Shown here in pieces: positions 15,190 to 23,740 of a DNA stretch of 64,000 bases. The position numbers were made by a program, and so were the translations under genes. A model generated the notes under the pieces. That model did not search any database, had not been told where the DNA came from, and was given only the letters and a program-made list of their open reading frames with translations. The number at the start of each line of letters is the position of its first letter. Positions within the stretch are counted from its first letter, which is position 1. The DNA lies in assembly GCF_021603645.1 (NCBI RefSeq), contig NZ_BQHJ01000005.1:372001-436000 (forward strand). The letters run 5' to 3'. The stretch comes from Pseudomonas pseudonitroreducens. Its GTDB lineage: Bacteria; Pseudomonadota; Gammaproteobacteria; Pseudomonadales; Pseudomonadaceae.

Positions 15190-16158
15190 ATGGGACGCAA
15201 AGCTCAGCAGAACGCTGAACTGGTGCAAGACGCACCACTGAACGACGAGGCCCTGAATCTGGTGCAGAACGCTGCTGCCCTGGCCTCGGACATGGGGGAA
15301 GAACGAGATCTGGTGAATCAACTGCTGGGCCAGGCACAGATGGCAGACGCCTATGCTCAATTTTCCCTGACGGTCAGGACTTCGAAGCTCGCCTTCGTTA
15401 AGGAAAACAAGCTCTACCGGGCTCTCAAGGGCAAGAGAACTCCTGACGGTCAGGCATTTCTGTCTGGAACCTGGGAGGAGTTCTGCAACTTGCTTGGTAG
15501 GTCCGTCGCCCAGGTTGATGAAGACATTGCCAACTTCCGTGTCCTTGGCGAAGAGGCCCTGGAATCCATGTCCCGCATGGGCATCGGCTATCGCGAGCTG
15601 CGTCAGTGGCGCCGCCTGCCGGAAGACGCCCGCAGCGCCCTGATCGAAGCGGCGAAGCAGGGCAACAAGGAGGCGGTGGAGTATCTGGCCGAGGAGCTAA
15701 TCGCCACCCACGCCAAGGAAAAATACGTCCTGGTGAAGAAAGCCGAGGAGTTGCAGGCCGACTACGACGCCCAGGGCGAAGTGCTCGCCAAGAAGCGGGC
15801 CGAACTCGACGAGACCACCCAGCAGCTCGCCAAAGCCCGCCGCCGCATCGAAACCATGGCCGCAGATGAGGCTGTGAAGGAACTGCGCCAGGAGGTGATC
15901 GGCATCGCCTTTGAAGCGGAAGCCGACATCAGCGGCAAGCTGCGCGAGGCCTTCTCGGTGATGGCTGCCCATGCCGAGGAGACTGGCACAGACCACCGTG
16001 GTTTCCAGGCCGGTCTGGTCCGCCAGCTGGAGCTGCTGCTCCTGCAGATCCGCGAGGAGTTCCAGCTGCCCGAAGCTGAGGCAACGGGAGACGCCAGTGA
16101 CTTCGGCTGGATTCCTCCTGCCGGTGTAAACCCGCTGAACTCCGCGAGCGAGGGCTAA
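15190..16158 (+). CDS. Conserved early protein with long coiled coil, DUF3102-like
   Basis: This 322-residue protein is preceded by GAGGGGAGAA, a strong ribosome site. The first third (TVRTSKLAFVKENKLYRALKG, then GTWEEFCNLLGRSVAQVDED) resembles the helix-turn-helix-containing phage proteins grouped with DUF3102. Residues about 165-215 form a coiled coil (KKAEELQADYDAQG then KRAELDETTQQLAKARR). It lies 3 bases before the transposase gene, so it belongs to the transposition operon. The function is unknown. A DNA-partition or transposition accessory role is conceivable. Confidence 0.72.
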   Translation: MGRKAQQNAELVQDAPLNDEALNLVQNAAALASDMGEERDLVNQLLGQAQMADAYAQFSLTVRTSKLAFVKENKLYRALKGKRTPDGQAFLSGTWEEFCNLLGRSVAQVDEDIANFRVLGEEALESMSRMGIGYRELRQWRRLPEDARSALIEAAKQGNKEAVEYLAEELIATHAKEKYVLVKKAEELQADYDAQGEVLAKKRAELDETTQQLAKARRRIETMAADEAVKELRQEVIGIAFEAEADISGKLREAFSVMAAHAEETGTDHRGFQAGLVRQLELLLLQIREEFQLPEAEATGDASDFGWIPPAGVNPLNSASEG

Positions 16159-16161
16159 GCC

Positions 16162-17937
16162 ATGAGCGCCGTCATCACCCATGCCCTTGTGGACCTGGAG
16201 CGCGCGCTGCGTGAAGCCCCGCGCGGCCAGCGTACCCAGTTGGTCGAAGCGGCGGCGCAGCGCCTGGGCATGTCCACAGCTTCTATCTACCGCAAGCTCG
16301 GTGATGTCGCCGTGGACACGTCAGCCCGCAAACGTCGGGCTGACGCTGGCAAGAGCGCCCTGAGCCGAGACGAGGCGCTTCTGATCAGCACCACGCTGAT
16401 GAAGTCTGCGCGCCGCAACGAAAAGCGCCTGTACGGCCTGGAGGATGCCGTCGACGCGCTGCGGGCTAGCGGAATGATCAAGGCTGACACCTTCGACACG
16501 AAGTCGGGCGAGATCCGGCCGCTCTCGCTGAGCGCCATCGGTCGCGCGCTATACAGCTACAAGCTACACCCCGAGCAACTTATGCAGCCCGCCCCCGTGA
16601 CCGAGCTGGCCAGCTTGCACCCGAACCACGTCTGGCAGGTCGACGCCTCGCTGTGCGTCCTCTACTACCTCAAGCCCGGCGCTGACCCCAAGGCCAATGG
16701 CCTGCGCGTGATGGATCACGACCAGTTCTACAAGAACAAGCCGAAGAATCTGGCGCGCATCGCAGCCAACCGGGTCTGGTCCTACGAGATCACCTCGCAC
16801 TCTTCCGGCTGGATCTACCTGGAATACGTGATGGGGGCGGAGAGCGGCGAGAACCTCTGCAACGTGCTGATCAACTGCATGCAGGAGCGCGGTGGCGCCG
16901 ACGTCATGCATGGTCGTCCCGAGATTTTGATGATGGACCCCGGCTCGGCGAACACCTCGGCCATGGCCCGCAACCTGTGCCGCTCGCTAGGCATCCAGAT
17001 GATCGTCCATGCCCCAGGCGCAGCGCGTGTTACCGGCCAGGTCGAGAACGCCCGGAACATCATCGAGCGGAAGTTCGAGGCAGGCCTGCGCTTCCAGCCG
17101 GTGGCCGACCTGGACGAACTTAACGCCATGGCCAAGCGCTGGCGGGAGTACTTCAACGCCACCGCAGTCCACTCACGCCACGGCATGAACCGCACCGCGG
17201 CCTGGCTGCGCATCCGCGAGCAGGAGCTGGTGAAGGTCCCCAGTGTCGAGGTGTGCCGCCAGTTGGCCGTCGCTGAGCCCGAGCGCCGCAAGGTCACCTC
17301 GAAGCTGCGCGTGCCGTTTGATGGCAGGGAATACGACGTGTCGGCGGTGCCGAACGTCATGGTCGGTGACTGGGTGATGGTCACTCGCAACCCTTGGGCC
17401 AGCGATGCTGCTCAGGTGGTGGCCACCGACGGGGACGGGCACGAGGTGTTCTACGTGGTGCCGGAAGTGAAGGTCGACGACAACGGCTTCGCGGTCGGCT
17501 CGCCTGTAATTGGCCAGTCCTTCAAGCGCCACGCCGATACGCCAGCTCAGGTCGCCCGCAAAGAGGCCGACCGTCTAGCCATGGGCGCCGAGACCGATGA
17601 GGAAGCCAAGCAGGCCAGCAAGGACGGCGCCATTCCGTTCGGCGGCAAGCTGAAGCCCTATCAGCGGATCGAGGACGCCCAGCTACCGACTTTCATGCCT
17701 CGGCGCGGCACTCAGCACGACCTGGTGCTGCCGACCATCGAGATCCCGCCGCTCAACCACATCGAGGCTGCCAAGCAGCTGCGCGCGCGCCTGGGCGATG
17801 CCTGGACCTCGAAGTCCATGTCCTGGCTCAAGGAGAACTATCCCAACGGCGTGCCGGAGGAGCAGCTCGACGCCATCACTCATCAACTGCGCAAGCCTGC
17901 CCGGCCTGGCCTGCGCGTTGTAGGAGGTAACTCGTAA
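16162..17937 (+). CDS. Transposase A, Mu-type DDE recombinase
   Basis: This 591-residue enzyme integrates and replicates the phage by transposition. An N-terminal helix-turn-helix region (about 20-60) precedes the catalytic core. Asp161 sits in HVWQVDASLC, Asp259 in ILMMDPGSAN and Glu295 in VTGQVENARN. Thirty-five residues separate the last two, a DDX35E triad. A C-terminal beta-barrel and Mu-transpos_C-like region follow to about 480, then a helical tail that should contact MuB. The ATG at 16162 is not in doubt. The stop overlaps the MuB start (TAATG), so the two are coupled. Its binding sites should lie at the prophage ends. Confidence 0.96.
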   Translation: MSAVITHALVDLERALREAPRGQRTQLVEAAAQRLGMSTASIYRKLGDVAVDTSARKRRADAGKSALSRDEALLISTTLMKSARRNEKRLYGLEDAVDALRASGMIKADTFDTKSGEIRPLSLSAIGRALYSYKLHPEQLMQPAPVTELASLHPNHVWQVDASLCVLYYLKPGADPKANGLRVMDHDQFYKNKPKNLARIAANRVWSYEITSHSSGWIYLEYVMGAESGENLCNVLINCMQERGGADVMHGRPEILMMDPGSANTSAMARNLCRSLGIQMIVHAPGAARVTGQVENARNIIERKFEAGLRFQPVADLDELNAMAKRWREYFNATAVHSRHGMNRTAAWLRIREQELVKVPSVEVCRQLAVAEPERRKVTSKLRVPFDGREYDVSAVPNVMVGDWVMVTRNPWASDAAQVVATDGDGHEVFYVVPEVKVDDNGFAVGSPVIGQSFKRHADTPAQVARKEADRLAMGAETDEEAKQASKDGAIPFGGKLKPYQRIEDAQLPTFMPRRGTQHDLVLPTIEIPPLNHIEAAKQLRARLGDAWTSKSMSWLKENYPNGVPEEQLDAITHQLRKPARPGLRVVGGNS

Positions 17938-19115
17938 TGCTGAAGCTCAAGGAAGTGCTGGCCAACGTCGGCAAGACCCAGGCCGACCTCGCGCGAGCTG
18001 TCGAGCTGAGCCCGGCGGCGATCGCCCAACTGATCAACCACGGCCAGTGGCCGAAGTCGTTGGACCAGCAGCAGCTGGCCTGGCGCATCACCGAATACCT
18101 GATGGGGCAAGGCGCGCAATTCGACCACGCGCGCCAGGCCTTCGAAGAAGTGGAGCCACCGCGCGCCAACGCGGTGGCCCCTGCATCCCCGACCGAGAAC
18201 GACCAAGTAAACGACCAGGAGTGCGAGCCCATGCTAATGCCGAAACAACCCCTGCTGCCAGCCACCCGCAAGGCGTTTGGCCTGTTCCGGGATCCCTTCG
18301 ATGACCTGCAGTCGGCCGAGGACATGTTCCTCAGCAACGACATCCGCTACGTCCGCGAGAGCATGTACCAGGTCGCCAAGCATGACGGCTTCCTCGCTGT
18401 CATCGGCGAATCCGGCGCCGGCAAGTCCACGCTGCGCCGCGACCTGGTGAACCGCCTGGAGAGCGAGTCCGCCCCGGTGATTGTCATCGAACCTTACGTC
18501 CTGGCCATGGAAGACAACGACGTGAAGGGCAAGACCTTGAAGTCGACCCACATCGCCGAATCGATCATGGCGGCCGTGGCCCCCCTGGAGAAAGCCAAGT
18601 CCTCGCCCGAGGCTCGCTTCCTACAACTGCACAAAGCCTTGAAGACCAGCCACGCTGCTGGCTTCCGGCACGTACTCATCATCGAGGAGGCCCATAGCCT
18701 CCCGGTCCCGACCCTGAAACAGCTGAAGCGCCTGCGCGAGCTGGAGTCCGGGTTCACCAAGCTGGTCAGCATCATCCTGATCGGCCAACCGGAGCTGGCA
18801 GTGAAGCTCAGCCCTCGCAACGGTGAGGTGCGAGAGGTGGTCCAGCGTATCGAGATCGCAGAACTCCATCCGATCTCGGTTGCCGGTGTCGAGCAGCACC
18901 TGGAGTTCCGCCTCAGCCGGATCCAGAAGCCGCTGAAGGAGGTCATGAGCGCCTGTGGTGTACAGGCCTTGATCGATCGCCTGAGCACCAGCGGCCGCGA
19001 CAAGACCAGCCAGCTGTATCCGCTGGCCATCGGCAACCTGGTGGTGGCTGCCATGAACCTCGCCGCCGAGCTGGGCGAGCCCCTTGTCACTGCCGAAGTC
19101 GTTAAGGGGGTGTGA
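17937..19115 (+). CDS. Transposition ATPase B, MuB-type AAA protein
   Basis: This 392-residue target-DNA-binding ATPase activates the transposase. Residues about 1-60 are a helix-turn-helix (VGKTQADLARAVELSPAAIA). The AAA domain follows, with Walker A GESGAGKST at 157-165 and Walker B HVLIIEEAH at 245-253, in the style of ExeA/MuB proteins. The TAATG overlap with the transposase gene makes production coupled. The C-terminal region should contact MuA. All core residues are present. Confidence 0.95.
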   Translation: MLKLKEVLANVGKTQADLARAVELSPAAIAQLINHGQWPKSLDQQQLAWRITEYLMGQGAQFDHARQAFEEVEPPRANAVAPASPTENDQVNDQECEPMLMPKQPLLPATRKAFGLFRDPFDDLQSAEDMFLSNDIRYVRESMYQVAKHDGFLAVIGESGAGKSTLRRDLVNRLESESAPVIVIEPYVLAMEDNDVKGKTLKSTHIAESIMAAVAPLEKAKSSPEARFLQLHKALKTSHAAGFRHVLIIEEAHSLPVPTLKQLKRLRELESGFTKLVSIILIGQPELAVKLSPRNGEVREVVQRIEIAELHPISVAGVEQHLEFRLSRIQKPLKEVMSACGVQALIDRLSTSGRDKTSQLYPLAIGNLVVAAMNLAAELGEPLVTAEVVKGV

Positions 19116-19116
19116 C

Positions 19117-19446
19117 ATGGGCACCGTCCATCAGATGCCGATTGAGCGCCAGGCTCAGGCCGCACCGACGCTGATTTACCTCACAGACGAACTGGCCAAG
19201 CAATTGGCCTCCTTCAACGCCATGACCCGTGAGCTGCACGCTGTTGGCATCGAGATCGTCTCGCTGGTGCAGCTGGATAACCGCATCTACATCCGCGCCG
19301 AGGACTCCGACCTGGTGAAGTCCAACTTCCTCTCGGAAATCCGTGGCATGCGTTACCGCACCAAGGGCAAGCACACCCACAACGTCGTCACCATCCGTGG
19401 CGTTGACGTGGCTTGGCTGACCCCGGTGAAGGAGCAGGACCAATGA
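19117..19446 (+). CDS. Small early phage protein, unknown function
   Basis: This 109-residue protein starts MGTVHQMPIERQAQ one base after the MuB stop. It has an alternating beta/alpha pattern (LTDELAKQLASFNAMTREL, then IEIVSLVQLDNRIYIRAED). No Cys cluster or membrane segment. Conserved by position in related phages as far as I can judge, but I recognise no family. Confidence 0.7.
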   Translation: MGTVHQMPIERQAQAAPTLIYLTDELAKQLASFNAMTRELHAVGIEIVSLVQLDNRIYIRAEDSDLVKSNFLSEIRGMRYRTKGKHTHNVVTIRGVDVAWLTPVKEQDQ

Positions 19447-19727
19447 ACGAGGTCATCACGCACGCCTACACCCCACTGATGAACGTCGACGCCATGAGCG
19501 AGCAGGACTGTCGTCAGGCCCTGAAGGACCTTCTGCAGGACGGCTTCGCGAAGGACCAGCAGCTCATCGAGCTGAAGATTTGCTGCAACAAGTTGGACAG
19601 CCTGCTGGTCAAGCTCCTCGATTCCTTCATCGCTGAGAACTTCTCGAAGCTCCATGCGGATATGAAGCCGATGGCTGAATACCTGCAGGAACAACGCGCG
19701 GCCAAGGCCGCAAGGAAGGCGCACTGA
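19443..19727 (+). CDS. Small helical early phage protein
   Basis: This 94-residue protein starts at the ATG at 19443, overlapping the previous gene by 4 bases (ATGA). It is helical throughout, with a Lys/Arg/Ala-rich end (QRAAKAARKAH). It is co-translated with the next gene, whose ATG overlaps this stop by one base. Unknown function. Confidence 0.68.
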   Translation: MNEVITHAYTPLMNVDAMSEQDCRQALKDLLQDGFAKDQQLIELKICCNKLDSLLVKLLDSFIAENFSKLHADMKPMAEYLQEQRAAKAARKAH

Positions 19728-20206
19728 TGAACGCCCCCATTGCGAACGTGCTCCTTATCGATCTGCTGCGCCAAGCCCAGCCCTACGTGGGCCGCGCCTC
19801 CAGCGGTCCCGGCCAGGAACTCAGCACCAAGATCGCCGATGCAATTGCTCTGATATCCCCGGCCGAGCAGTACTCGGCCGCGGGCGTCGACGTTCTCGCT
19901 GAACGCCGCCGCCAGATCCACGTAGAGGGCTACACCGAGCAGCACGATGACGAGCATTTCAACGGCGAGCTGGCAATCGCCGCCGCCTGCTACGCCGAGG
20001 AGGCCTCTCTTCAGATGCACAGCCCTGATCGCCTACCTGAGATCTCCCAGGTGGTGCCGAACTACTGGCCGTGGGAGGCCTCCAGCTGGAAGCCCAGCTT
20101 GGACGCGCGCCGCAACCTGGTGAAGGCCGGCGCTCTGATTCTTGCGGCGATCAGCCAGATCGACCGCGCCATCGATGTTGAACTGCAGGAGCCGACCCAT
20201 GACTGA
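19727..20206 (+). CDS. Conserved phage protein (ERRRQI...GELAIAAACYA type)
   Basis: This 159-residue protein contains a pattern common in phage accessory proteins: VLAERRRQIHVEGYTEQHDD, then GELAIAAACYAEEA, WPWEASSWKP and RRNLVKAGALILAAI near the end. The first 45 residues are variable. It is widespread in phages of Proteobacteria but has no established activity that I know of. The conserved acidic and His residues (EQHDDEHF) could bind metal. Confidence 0.75.
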   Translation: MNAPIANVLLIDLLRQAQPYVGRASSGPGQELSTKIADAIALISPAEQYSAAGVDVLAERRRQIHVEGYTEQHDDEHFNGELAIAAACYAEEASLQMHSPDRLPEISQVVPNYWPWEASSWKPSLDARRNLVKAGALILAAISQIDRAIDVELQEPTHD

Positions 20207-20822
20207 AGCCAAACACATCCCGATTCCCGAAGGCTGGGTGCGCAATGCCGTCGGCAACCTCGTGCATGAAACTGAAATCCGTGAGCAGGACAAGCTGCGG
20301 GATCGCGTGGTGACCGACATTGCCGCCGAAGCTATCCGCCTGCATGAAGCCCTGAAAGCTCTGAAGCAGAAGGCCCTGGCCGACATTGAGGACTTGGTCA
20401 GCATCGCTGGCGAGAAGTACGACATGAAGCTTGGCGGGCCCAAGGGCAACGTCAGCCTGCTGTCGTTCGATGGCCAGCTGAAGGTCATGCGAGTCCATGC
20501 CGATCGCGTCACCTACACCGAGGAGATGGAAGTGGCGAAGGCGAAGGTCTTCGAATGCATCCGCTCCTGGGGCGAGGAGTCCAACAAGCATCTGCTGACT
20601 TTGGCCACCAACGCCTTCCGCCTGAATCGCCAGGGTGAGATCAGCATCTCCCGCGTCGCCGAGATGATGCGGGCCGAGATCGATGACCCGGAGTGGAAGA
20701 AGGCCATGGAGGCGGTCAAGGACAGCCTGATCGTCAGCGGCTCTGCGGTGTACATCCGCGTCCAGAAACGCCAGGGCAATGGCCAGTACGAAACCATCAA
20801 TCTCGACATCGCGGGGGTGTGA
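20199..20822 (+). CDS. DUF3164 family phage protein
   Basis: This 207-residue protein starts at the ATG at 20199 (MTEAKHIPIPEGWVRNAVGN), overlapping its neighbour by 8 bases. The DUF3164 pattern is clear: HEALKALKQKALADIEDLVS, then GGPKGNVSLLSFDGQLKVMR and the C-terminal DSLIVSGSAVYIRVQKRQ. This family is found in the early arm of Mu-like phages. Its biochemical role is unknown to me. A nucleic-acid or host-takeover function is plausible. Confidence 0.85.
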   Translation: MTEAKHIPIPEGWVRNAVGNLVHETEIREQDKLRDRVVTDIAAEAIRLHEALKALKQKALADIEDLVSIAGEKYDMKLGGPKGNVSLLSFDGQLKVMRVHADRVTYTEEMEVAKAKVFECIRSWGEESNKHLLTLATNAFRLNRQGEISISRVAEMMRAEIDDPEWKKAMEAVKDSLIVSGSAVYIRVQKRQGNGQYETINLDIAGV

Positions 20823-20823
20823 C

Positions 20824-21228
20824 ATGACCGAAGAAACCACTATCAGCGTCGACGCAGTTATGGAGCAAGCCCAAGTCTTCGCCAGCGCTTGGGCCCTTGT
20901 CGATGGTCCGTTCGACAGCGGCAACGCGCTGGAAAATGCGGAAGAAGCCAAGGCAGAACTGCGCGAGATGCTTGAGGACTTCTTCTCTAACGCCGAGCTG
21001 AAGCGCGTTGCTGAACTCCTCATCACCTGGCACCAGAACAAGATGGGGAACATCGAGCAGGTGCTTGGCATGCCCAAGGACGCCGAGATCCGCCTTGGCG
21101 AAGACAATCCCATCATCCTGACTGGCGAAAAGCTGAAGGGTTTCCGCGTCGGGCTGATGATTGCCCAGGAGTGGTTCGGCTCATTCCCTCTCCAGATCAC
21201 TCGCAACGAGCAGGCAGAGGAGGTGTGA
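20824..21228 (+). CDS. Early phage protein, unknown function
   Basis: This 134-residue acidic protein starts MTEETTISVDAVMEQAQVFA, one base after DUF3164. It is helical in the first 80 residues, with a short beta/alpha end. Six of the first 20 residues are Glu, Asp or Thr, and the net charge is strongly negative. No motif is recognised. It belongs to the same packed transcript. Confidence 0.68.
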   Translation: MTEETTISVDAVMEQAQVFASAWALVDGPFDSGNALENAEEAKAELREMLEDFFSNAELKRVAELLITWHQNKMGNIEQVLGMPKDAEIRLGEDNPIILTGEKLKGFRVGLMIAQEWFGSFPLQITRNEQAEEV

Positions 21229-21229
21229 G

Positions 21230-21850
21230 ATGGCCAAAGCCAATCCGTTTATTCCTCCAGGCAAAGACTATGGCGCGGTAGACACTGAAAGCCGTCTGCG
21301 CGCCCTGGAGGAATTCAACCTGGAACAGTGTCACGCAGCCCTGGAAGTGCTTGGCTTGCAGGCGACGGTCGAGAAGAAGCTGCGCATCCGCATTCGCGCC
21401 CTAGAGAAGCTCGCAAGCACCAGCGTATGTGCTGACTCCGCGGAATCCTCGTTGGCGCCGGTGCTGGAGCGGCCTGAGGTCATTGGTTATGCATGTCTGG
21501 ACGACATCCAATGGGGCGGTGATATCACCCTTCGCCCGGAAAAAAGCGAGCACTACTCGGTACCGTTTGTGCCGGCCACCCAGGCTGGGCATGTGTCGGA
21601 ACCCTGCAATCACGTCTTCACCGATGACGGCATGTTCACCGTGCATTGCTCGAAGTGCGACCTGGAGATCAAAGCCGAGCCTTCCGATGAGGTCATGGAT
21701 CATGCCCGGCAACTGGCCTCTCAAGCTGGCGGTGTGGACGACGGCAGCTACCTGCTGACTGGAGACGACTTAGATCAGATTGTCTCGGAAGCCTGTGCCA
21801 TGGCAGTGATTGAGTACGCCGCCACGCCTCAGCCGGCGAAGGGGGAGTGA
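21230..21850 (+). CDS. Early phage protein with zinc-ribbon-like Cys/His cluster
   Basis: This 206-residue protein starts at the ATG at 21230 directly after GAGGTGTGAG. A helical N-terminal part (about 25-65) is followed by a region with a possible metal site: CNHVFTDDGMFTVHCSKCD (about residues 125-143). The C-terminus is acidic. The cluster suggests a structural zinc ribbon. No family is recognised. Confidence 0.68.
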   Translation: MAKANPFIPPGKDYGAVDTESRLRALEEFNLEQCHAALEVLGLQATVEKKLRIRIRALEKLASTSVCADSAESSLAPVLERPEVIGYACLDDIQWGGDITLRPEKSEHYSVPFVPATQAGHVSEPCNHVFTDDGMFTVHCSKCDLEIKAEPSDEVMDHARQLASQAGGVDDGSYLLTGDDLDQIVSEACAMAVIEYAATPQPAKGE

Positions 21851-21852
21851 TC

Positions 21853-22341
21853 ATGGAGCGCTATCACAAGACAGCTGGCGACCCGCCCCGGCGCGACATC
21901 GACGCGAAACGCCAGGAGGCGGAAAAGCTTTGCTCCCTGGTCGAACAGTTCCTGGCCGACGGCGGGAAGATCGAGGAGGTCGGCTTCAAGATGCGCGACA
22001 AGCCGCCAACCGGAATCGTCATCAACCCAATGACCACGCCCGTTTACAACGGCGCTCTGGCTGCGGAGCGGGCGGTCAAAGCAAAGCCTTACACCCCGCG
22101 TGTCGTTGAAGCTGTGGTGATAGTCGCCACGCCACCGCAACAGGTGGAACCGGCCCCCAATCCGCAACCCGTCGCACCGAGCCTGGATAGAACAGAATGG
22201 CTTGTCGGGATGATCAAGGCCCATGCCGTAGTCGCCGAGCAGATCTCGAAGCTGGCGCGCCAGTCTGGCATCAGTGATACAGAGCTTCGACGGCTTGCCC
22301 GTCGTCATGGTGTGGGGGTGATGTTCTATGGCGCTCGCTAA
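21853..22341 (+). CDS. Early phage protein, unknown function (HTH-like C-terminus)
   Basis: This 162-residue protein is read from the ATG at 21853 (MERYHKTAGDPPRRD), with GGGGGAG six bases upstream. A GTG at 21847 is too close to that site. A Pro-rich linker (about 95-115) joins a helical N-terminal part to a C-terminal helix-turn-helix-like stretch (ISKLARQSGISDTELRRLARR). It overlaps gemA by 14 bases. Possibly a regulator. Family not recognised. Confidence 0.65.
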   Translation: MERYHKTAGDPPRRDIDAKRQEAEKLCSLVEQFLADGGKIEEVGFKMRDKPPTGIVINPMTTPVYNGALAAERAVKAKPYTPRVVEAVVIVATPPQQVEPAPNPQPVAPSLDRTEWLVGMIKAHAVVAEQISKLARQSGISDTELRRLARRHGVGVMFYGAR

Positions 22342-22888
22342 GGGACTCCTCAGCAAGATCCACATCGCCCGCCAGCAGCTCGGCCTGGCCGAGGACGTGT
22401 ACCGCCAGAAGCTCCAGGGCATGTTCGGCAAGTCCTCCTCGAAGGACCTGAGCCCGCGCCAGGCCGAAAAGCTCCTGGAGGAGTTCAAGCGCCTGGGCTG
22501 GAAACCTCAGCCCAGCAAGCGCAGCGCCGGGAAGCCGCACAACTTCAGCAAGCTCCCGGCCGAGATCGAGGTCATCGAGGCCCAATTGACCGAAATGCGG
22601 CTTCCCTGGAGCTACGCGGACAAGATCGCCAAGCAGATGTTCGGCGTAGCCAAGGTCGCCTGGCTGGCCAAAAAGCCGGACCAGGTGAAGGCAGTCCTGG
22701 CAGCGCTGCACGTCGAGCAGGAGAAACGGCACCTGCTGGCCGAAGTGGATCGCCTCTGCCAACGCCTCGGCATCGAGCATCCAGAACAGGCTGCTGGATT
22801 GGATCACCTACCGAAGGGCTGGCAGCGCCAGCGTCCAATTCTCAAGGCCCTGGTGGATGCGCTGAGCGCCGCGGTTGAAGCCAAGTGA
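22328..22888 (+). CDS. gemA: GemA-like protein (DUF1018, Mu gp16)
   Basis: This 186-residue protein shows the DUF1018 pattern: LLSKIHIARQQLGLAEDVYR, then LSPRQAEKLLEEFKRLGWKP, WSYADKIAKQMFGV and KGWQRQRPILKALVDALS. In Mu the corresponding protein modulates host gene expression and DNA supercoiling. It precedes mor by ten bases, the same order as in Mu (gemA, then mor). The gene symbol is by family, and function in this phage is inferred. Confidence 0.88.
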   Translation: MALAKGLLSKIHIARQQLGLAEDVYRQKLQGMFGKSSSKDLSPRQAEKLLEEFKRLGWKPQPSKRSAGKPHNFSKLPAEIEVIEAQLTEMRLPWSYADKIAKQMFGVAKVAWLAKKPDQVKAVLAALHVEQEKRHLLAEVDRLCQRLGIEHPEQAAGLDHLPKGWQRQRPILKALVDALSAAVEAK

Positions 22889-22898
22889 AGGGGGACGT

Positions 22899-23267
22899 AT
22901 GAAGCAGGGATCCATACTGGCAGAGACGCGCCATGAGCTGCTCGACGACATTGCAGCCCATACGGCAACGGTTCTGACGGAACATGGTATCGAGGCGTCC
23001 CTGGCTGAGCAGGCCGGTAGCGCCGTTGCTGACCATCTAGCGAACCAGTGGCGCGGCGCGACGCTGTACATCCCGTCCGACTACCACCACCGTCTCACCA
23101 AGCGCGACCTGCAGATCCTCGCGGAATTCAACGGGCGCAACCACCACGCCCTGGCTCGCAAGTACGATCTGACTCCAAGCTCTATATATAAGCTGCTGAA
23201 GAGGATCCAGGATCGGAAGTATGATCGGGACCAAGGTAAACTGGACTTCGATCGGCCGGCGACCTAG
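22899..23267 (+). CDS. mor: Middle/late transcription activator, Mor family
   Basis: This 122-residue regulator carries the Mor/C dimerisation region (about 1-50) and a C-terminal helix-turn-helix (LTKRDLQILAEFNGRNHHAL, then YDLTPSSIYKLLKRI). The start is the ATG at 22899, preceded by AAGGGGG. In Mu, Mor activates the promoter of C, which turns on late genes. No separate C gene is seen in this window, so this single activator may control the late arm, perhaps through the 23-base dyads at 2585 and 11061. A terminator overlaps its stop codon. Confidence 0.9.
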   Translation: MKQGSILAETRHELLDDIAAHTATVLTEHGIEASLAEQAGSAVADHLANQWRGATLYIPSDYHHRLTKRDLQILAEFNGRNHHALARKYDLTPSSIYKLLKRIQDRKYDRDQGKLDFDRPAT

Positions 23268-23283
23268 CCGGCCTTTCTTTTTC
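23254..23283 (+). terminator. Rho-independent terminator at end of mor
   Basis: The arms GGCCGGC and GCCGGCC form a perfect 7-bp stem around the loop GACCTA. A T-rich run TTTCTTTTT follows. The mor stop codon TAG lies across the loop and the right arm. It should end the early transcript. Confidence 0.9.
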
Positions 23284-23299
23284 ATTCGGAGCAGTGGGA

Positions 23300-23623
23300 A
23301 TGGGCAAGAAATCCACAATCGACACTTTGCCAGAAGGTCTGCGCGCGGAGCTGTTGAGCAATTACCGGACGTACCCCGCTTGGACGATCAACGACCATAC
23401 CGACTGGCTGTCTGATAAGGGCTTCGAGATATCCAGATCTGCGGTTCATCGCTACCTCACCACCAGGAGCAGCATCCCACTCACTCCCGAGCAACAGATG
23501 TTTGCCGAGCAGGTCCGCCTGAGCTGTCTAGAGGTTGCCGCTTCGGTATATAAAGGAGACGATCCAGAGGGGTTGATGCTAGTCGCAGAACGCCTGCTTT
23601 CCTGGGTCAGAACGCTCGACTAA
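23300..23623 (+). CDS. Short DUF3486-like (gp27-type) protein at prophage end
   Basis: This 107-residue protein is the last prophage gene. It begins MGKKSTIDTLPEGLRAELL and continues WTINDHTDWLSDKGFEISRS then AVHRYL, the same N-terminal plan as the 182-residue small terminase at 7822-8370, but without the coiled-coil half. The ATG at 23300 has GGAG eight bases upstream. A GTG at 23294 is too close. It stands after the mor terminator, so it may have its own promoter. It could bind phage end DNA, but that is inference. Confidence 0.72.
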   Translation: MGKKSTIDTLPEGLRAELLSNYRTYPAWTINDHTDWLSDKGFEISRSAVHRYLTTRSSIPLTPEQQMFAEQVRLSCLEVAASVYKGDDPEGLMLVAERLLSWVRTLD

Positions 23624-23662
23624 TCCTTTTCATCTGTGGAAATGTATTTTCACTTTCCCATC

Positions 23663-23692
23663 CCGATATAGCCCCGCCCAGACCGATATAGC
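23663..23692. repeat. Tandem CCGATATAGC repeats near prophage right end
   Basis: CCGATATAGC occurs at 23663-23672 and again at 23683-23692, exactly 20 bases apart. They lie between the last phage gene and the host intergenic repeat. Phased repeats at Mu-like termini are transposase binding sites, so this is the likely end-recognition region. Confidence 0.7.
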
Positions 23693-23740
23693 TCGGTATT
23701 ATCGCGCTCCTCCCCTCTGGAATATCTCACCCCCTCTCAG

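Larger units (their letters stand above)
1..23735. mobile_element. BcepMu-like transposable prophage (partial; tail end outside window)
   Basis: A contiguous block carries Mu-family hallmark genes: DDE transposase, MuB ATPase, GemA, Mor, gp27/gp28-type terminase, gp29-type portal, MuF, gpG, gpI protease and gpT coat. Early genes run rightward from 13.3 to 23.6 kb and late genes run leftward from 11 kb to position 1, with the repressor between. In Mu itself everything after the repressor runs one way. The outward-facing transposase arm and a BcepMu gp16-type protein point to the BcepMu type. The right boundary is placed near 23.70-23.74 kb, where tandem repeats give way to a host intergenic repeat. 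The exact terminal base is not determined and the other end is outside the window. Confidence 0.93.
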
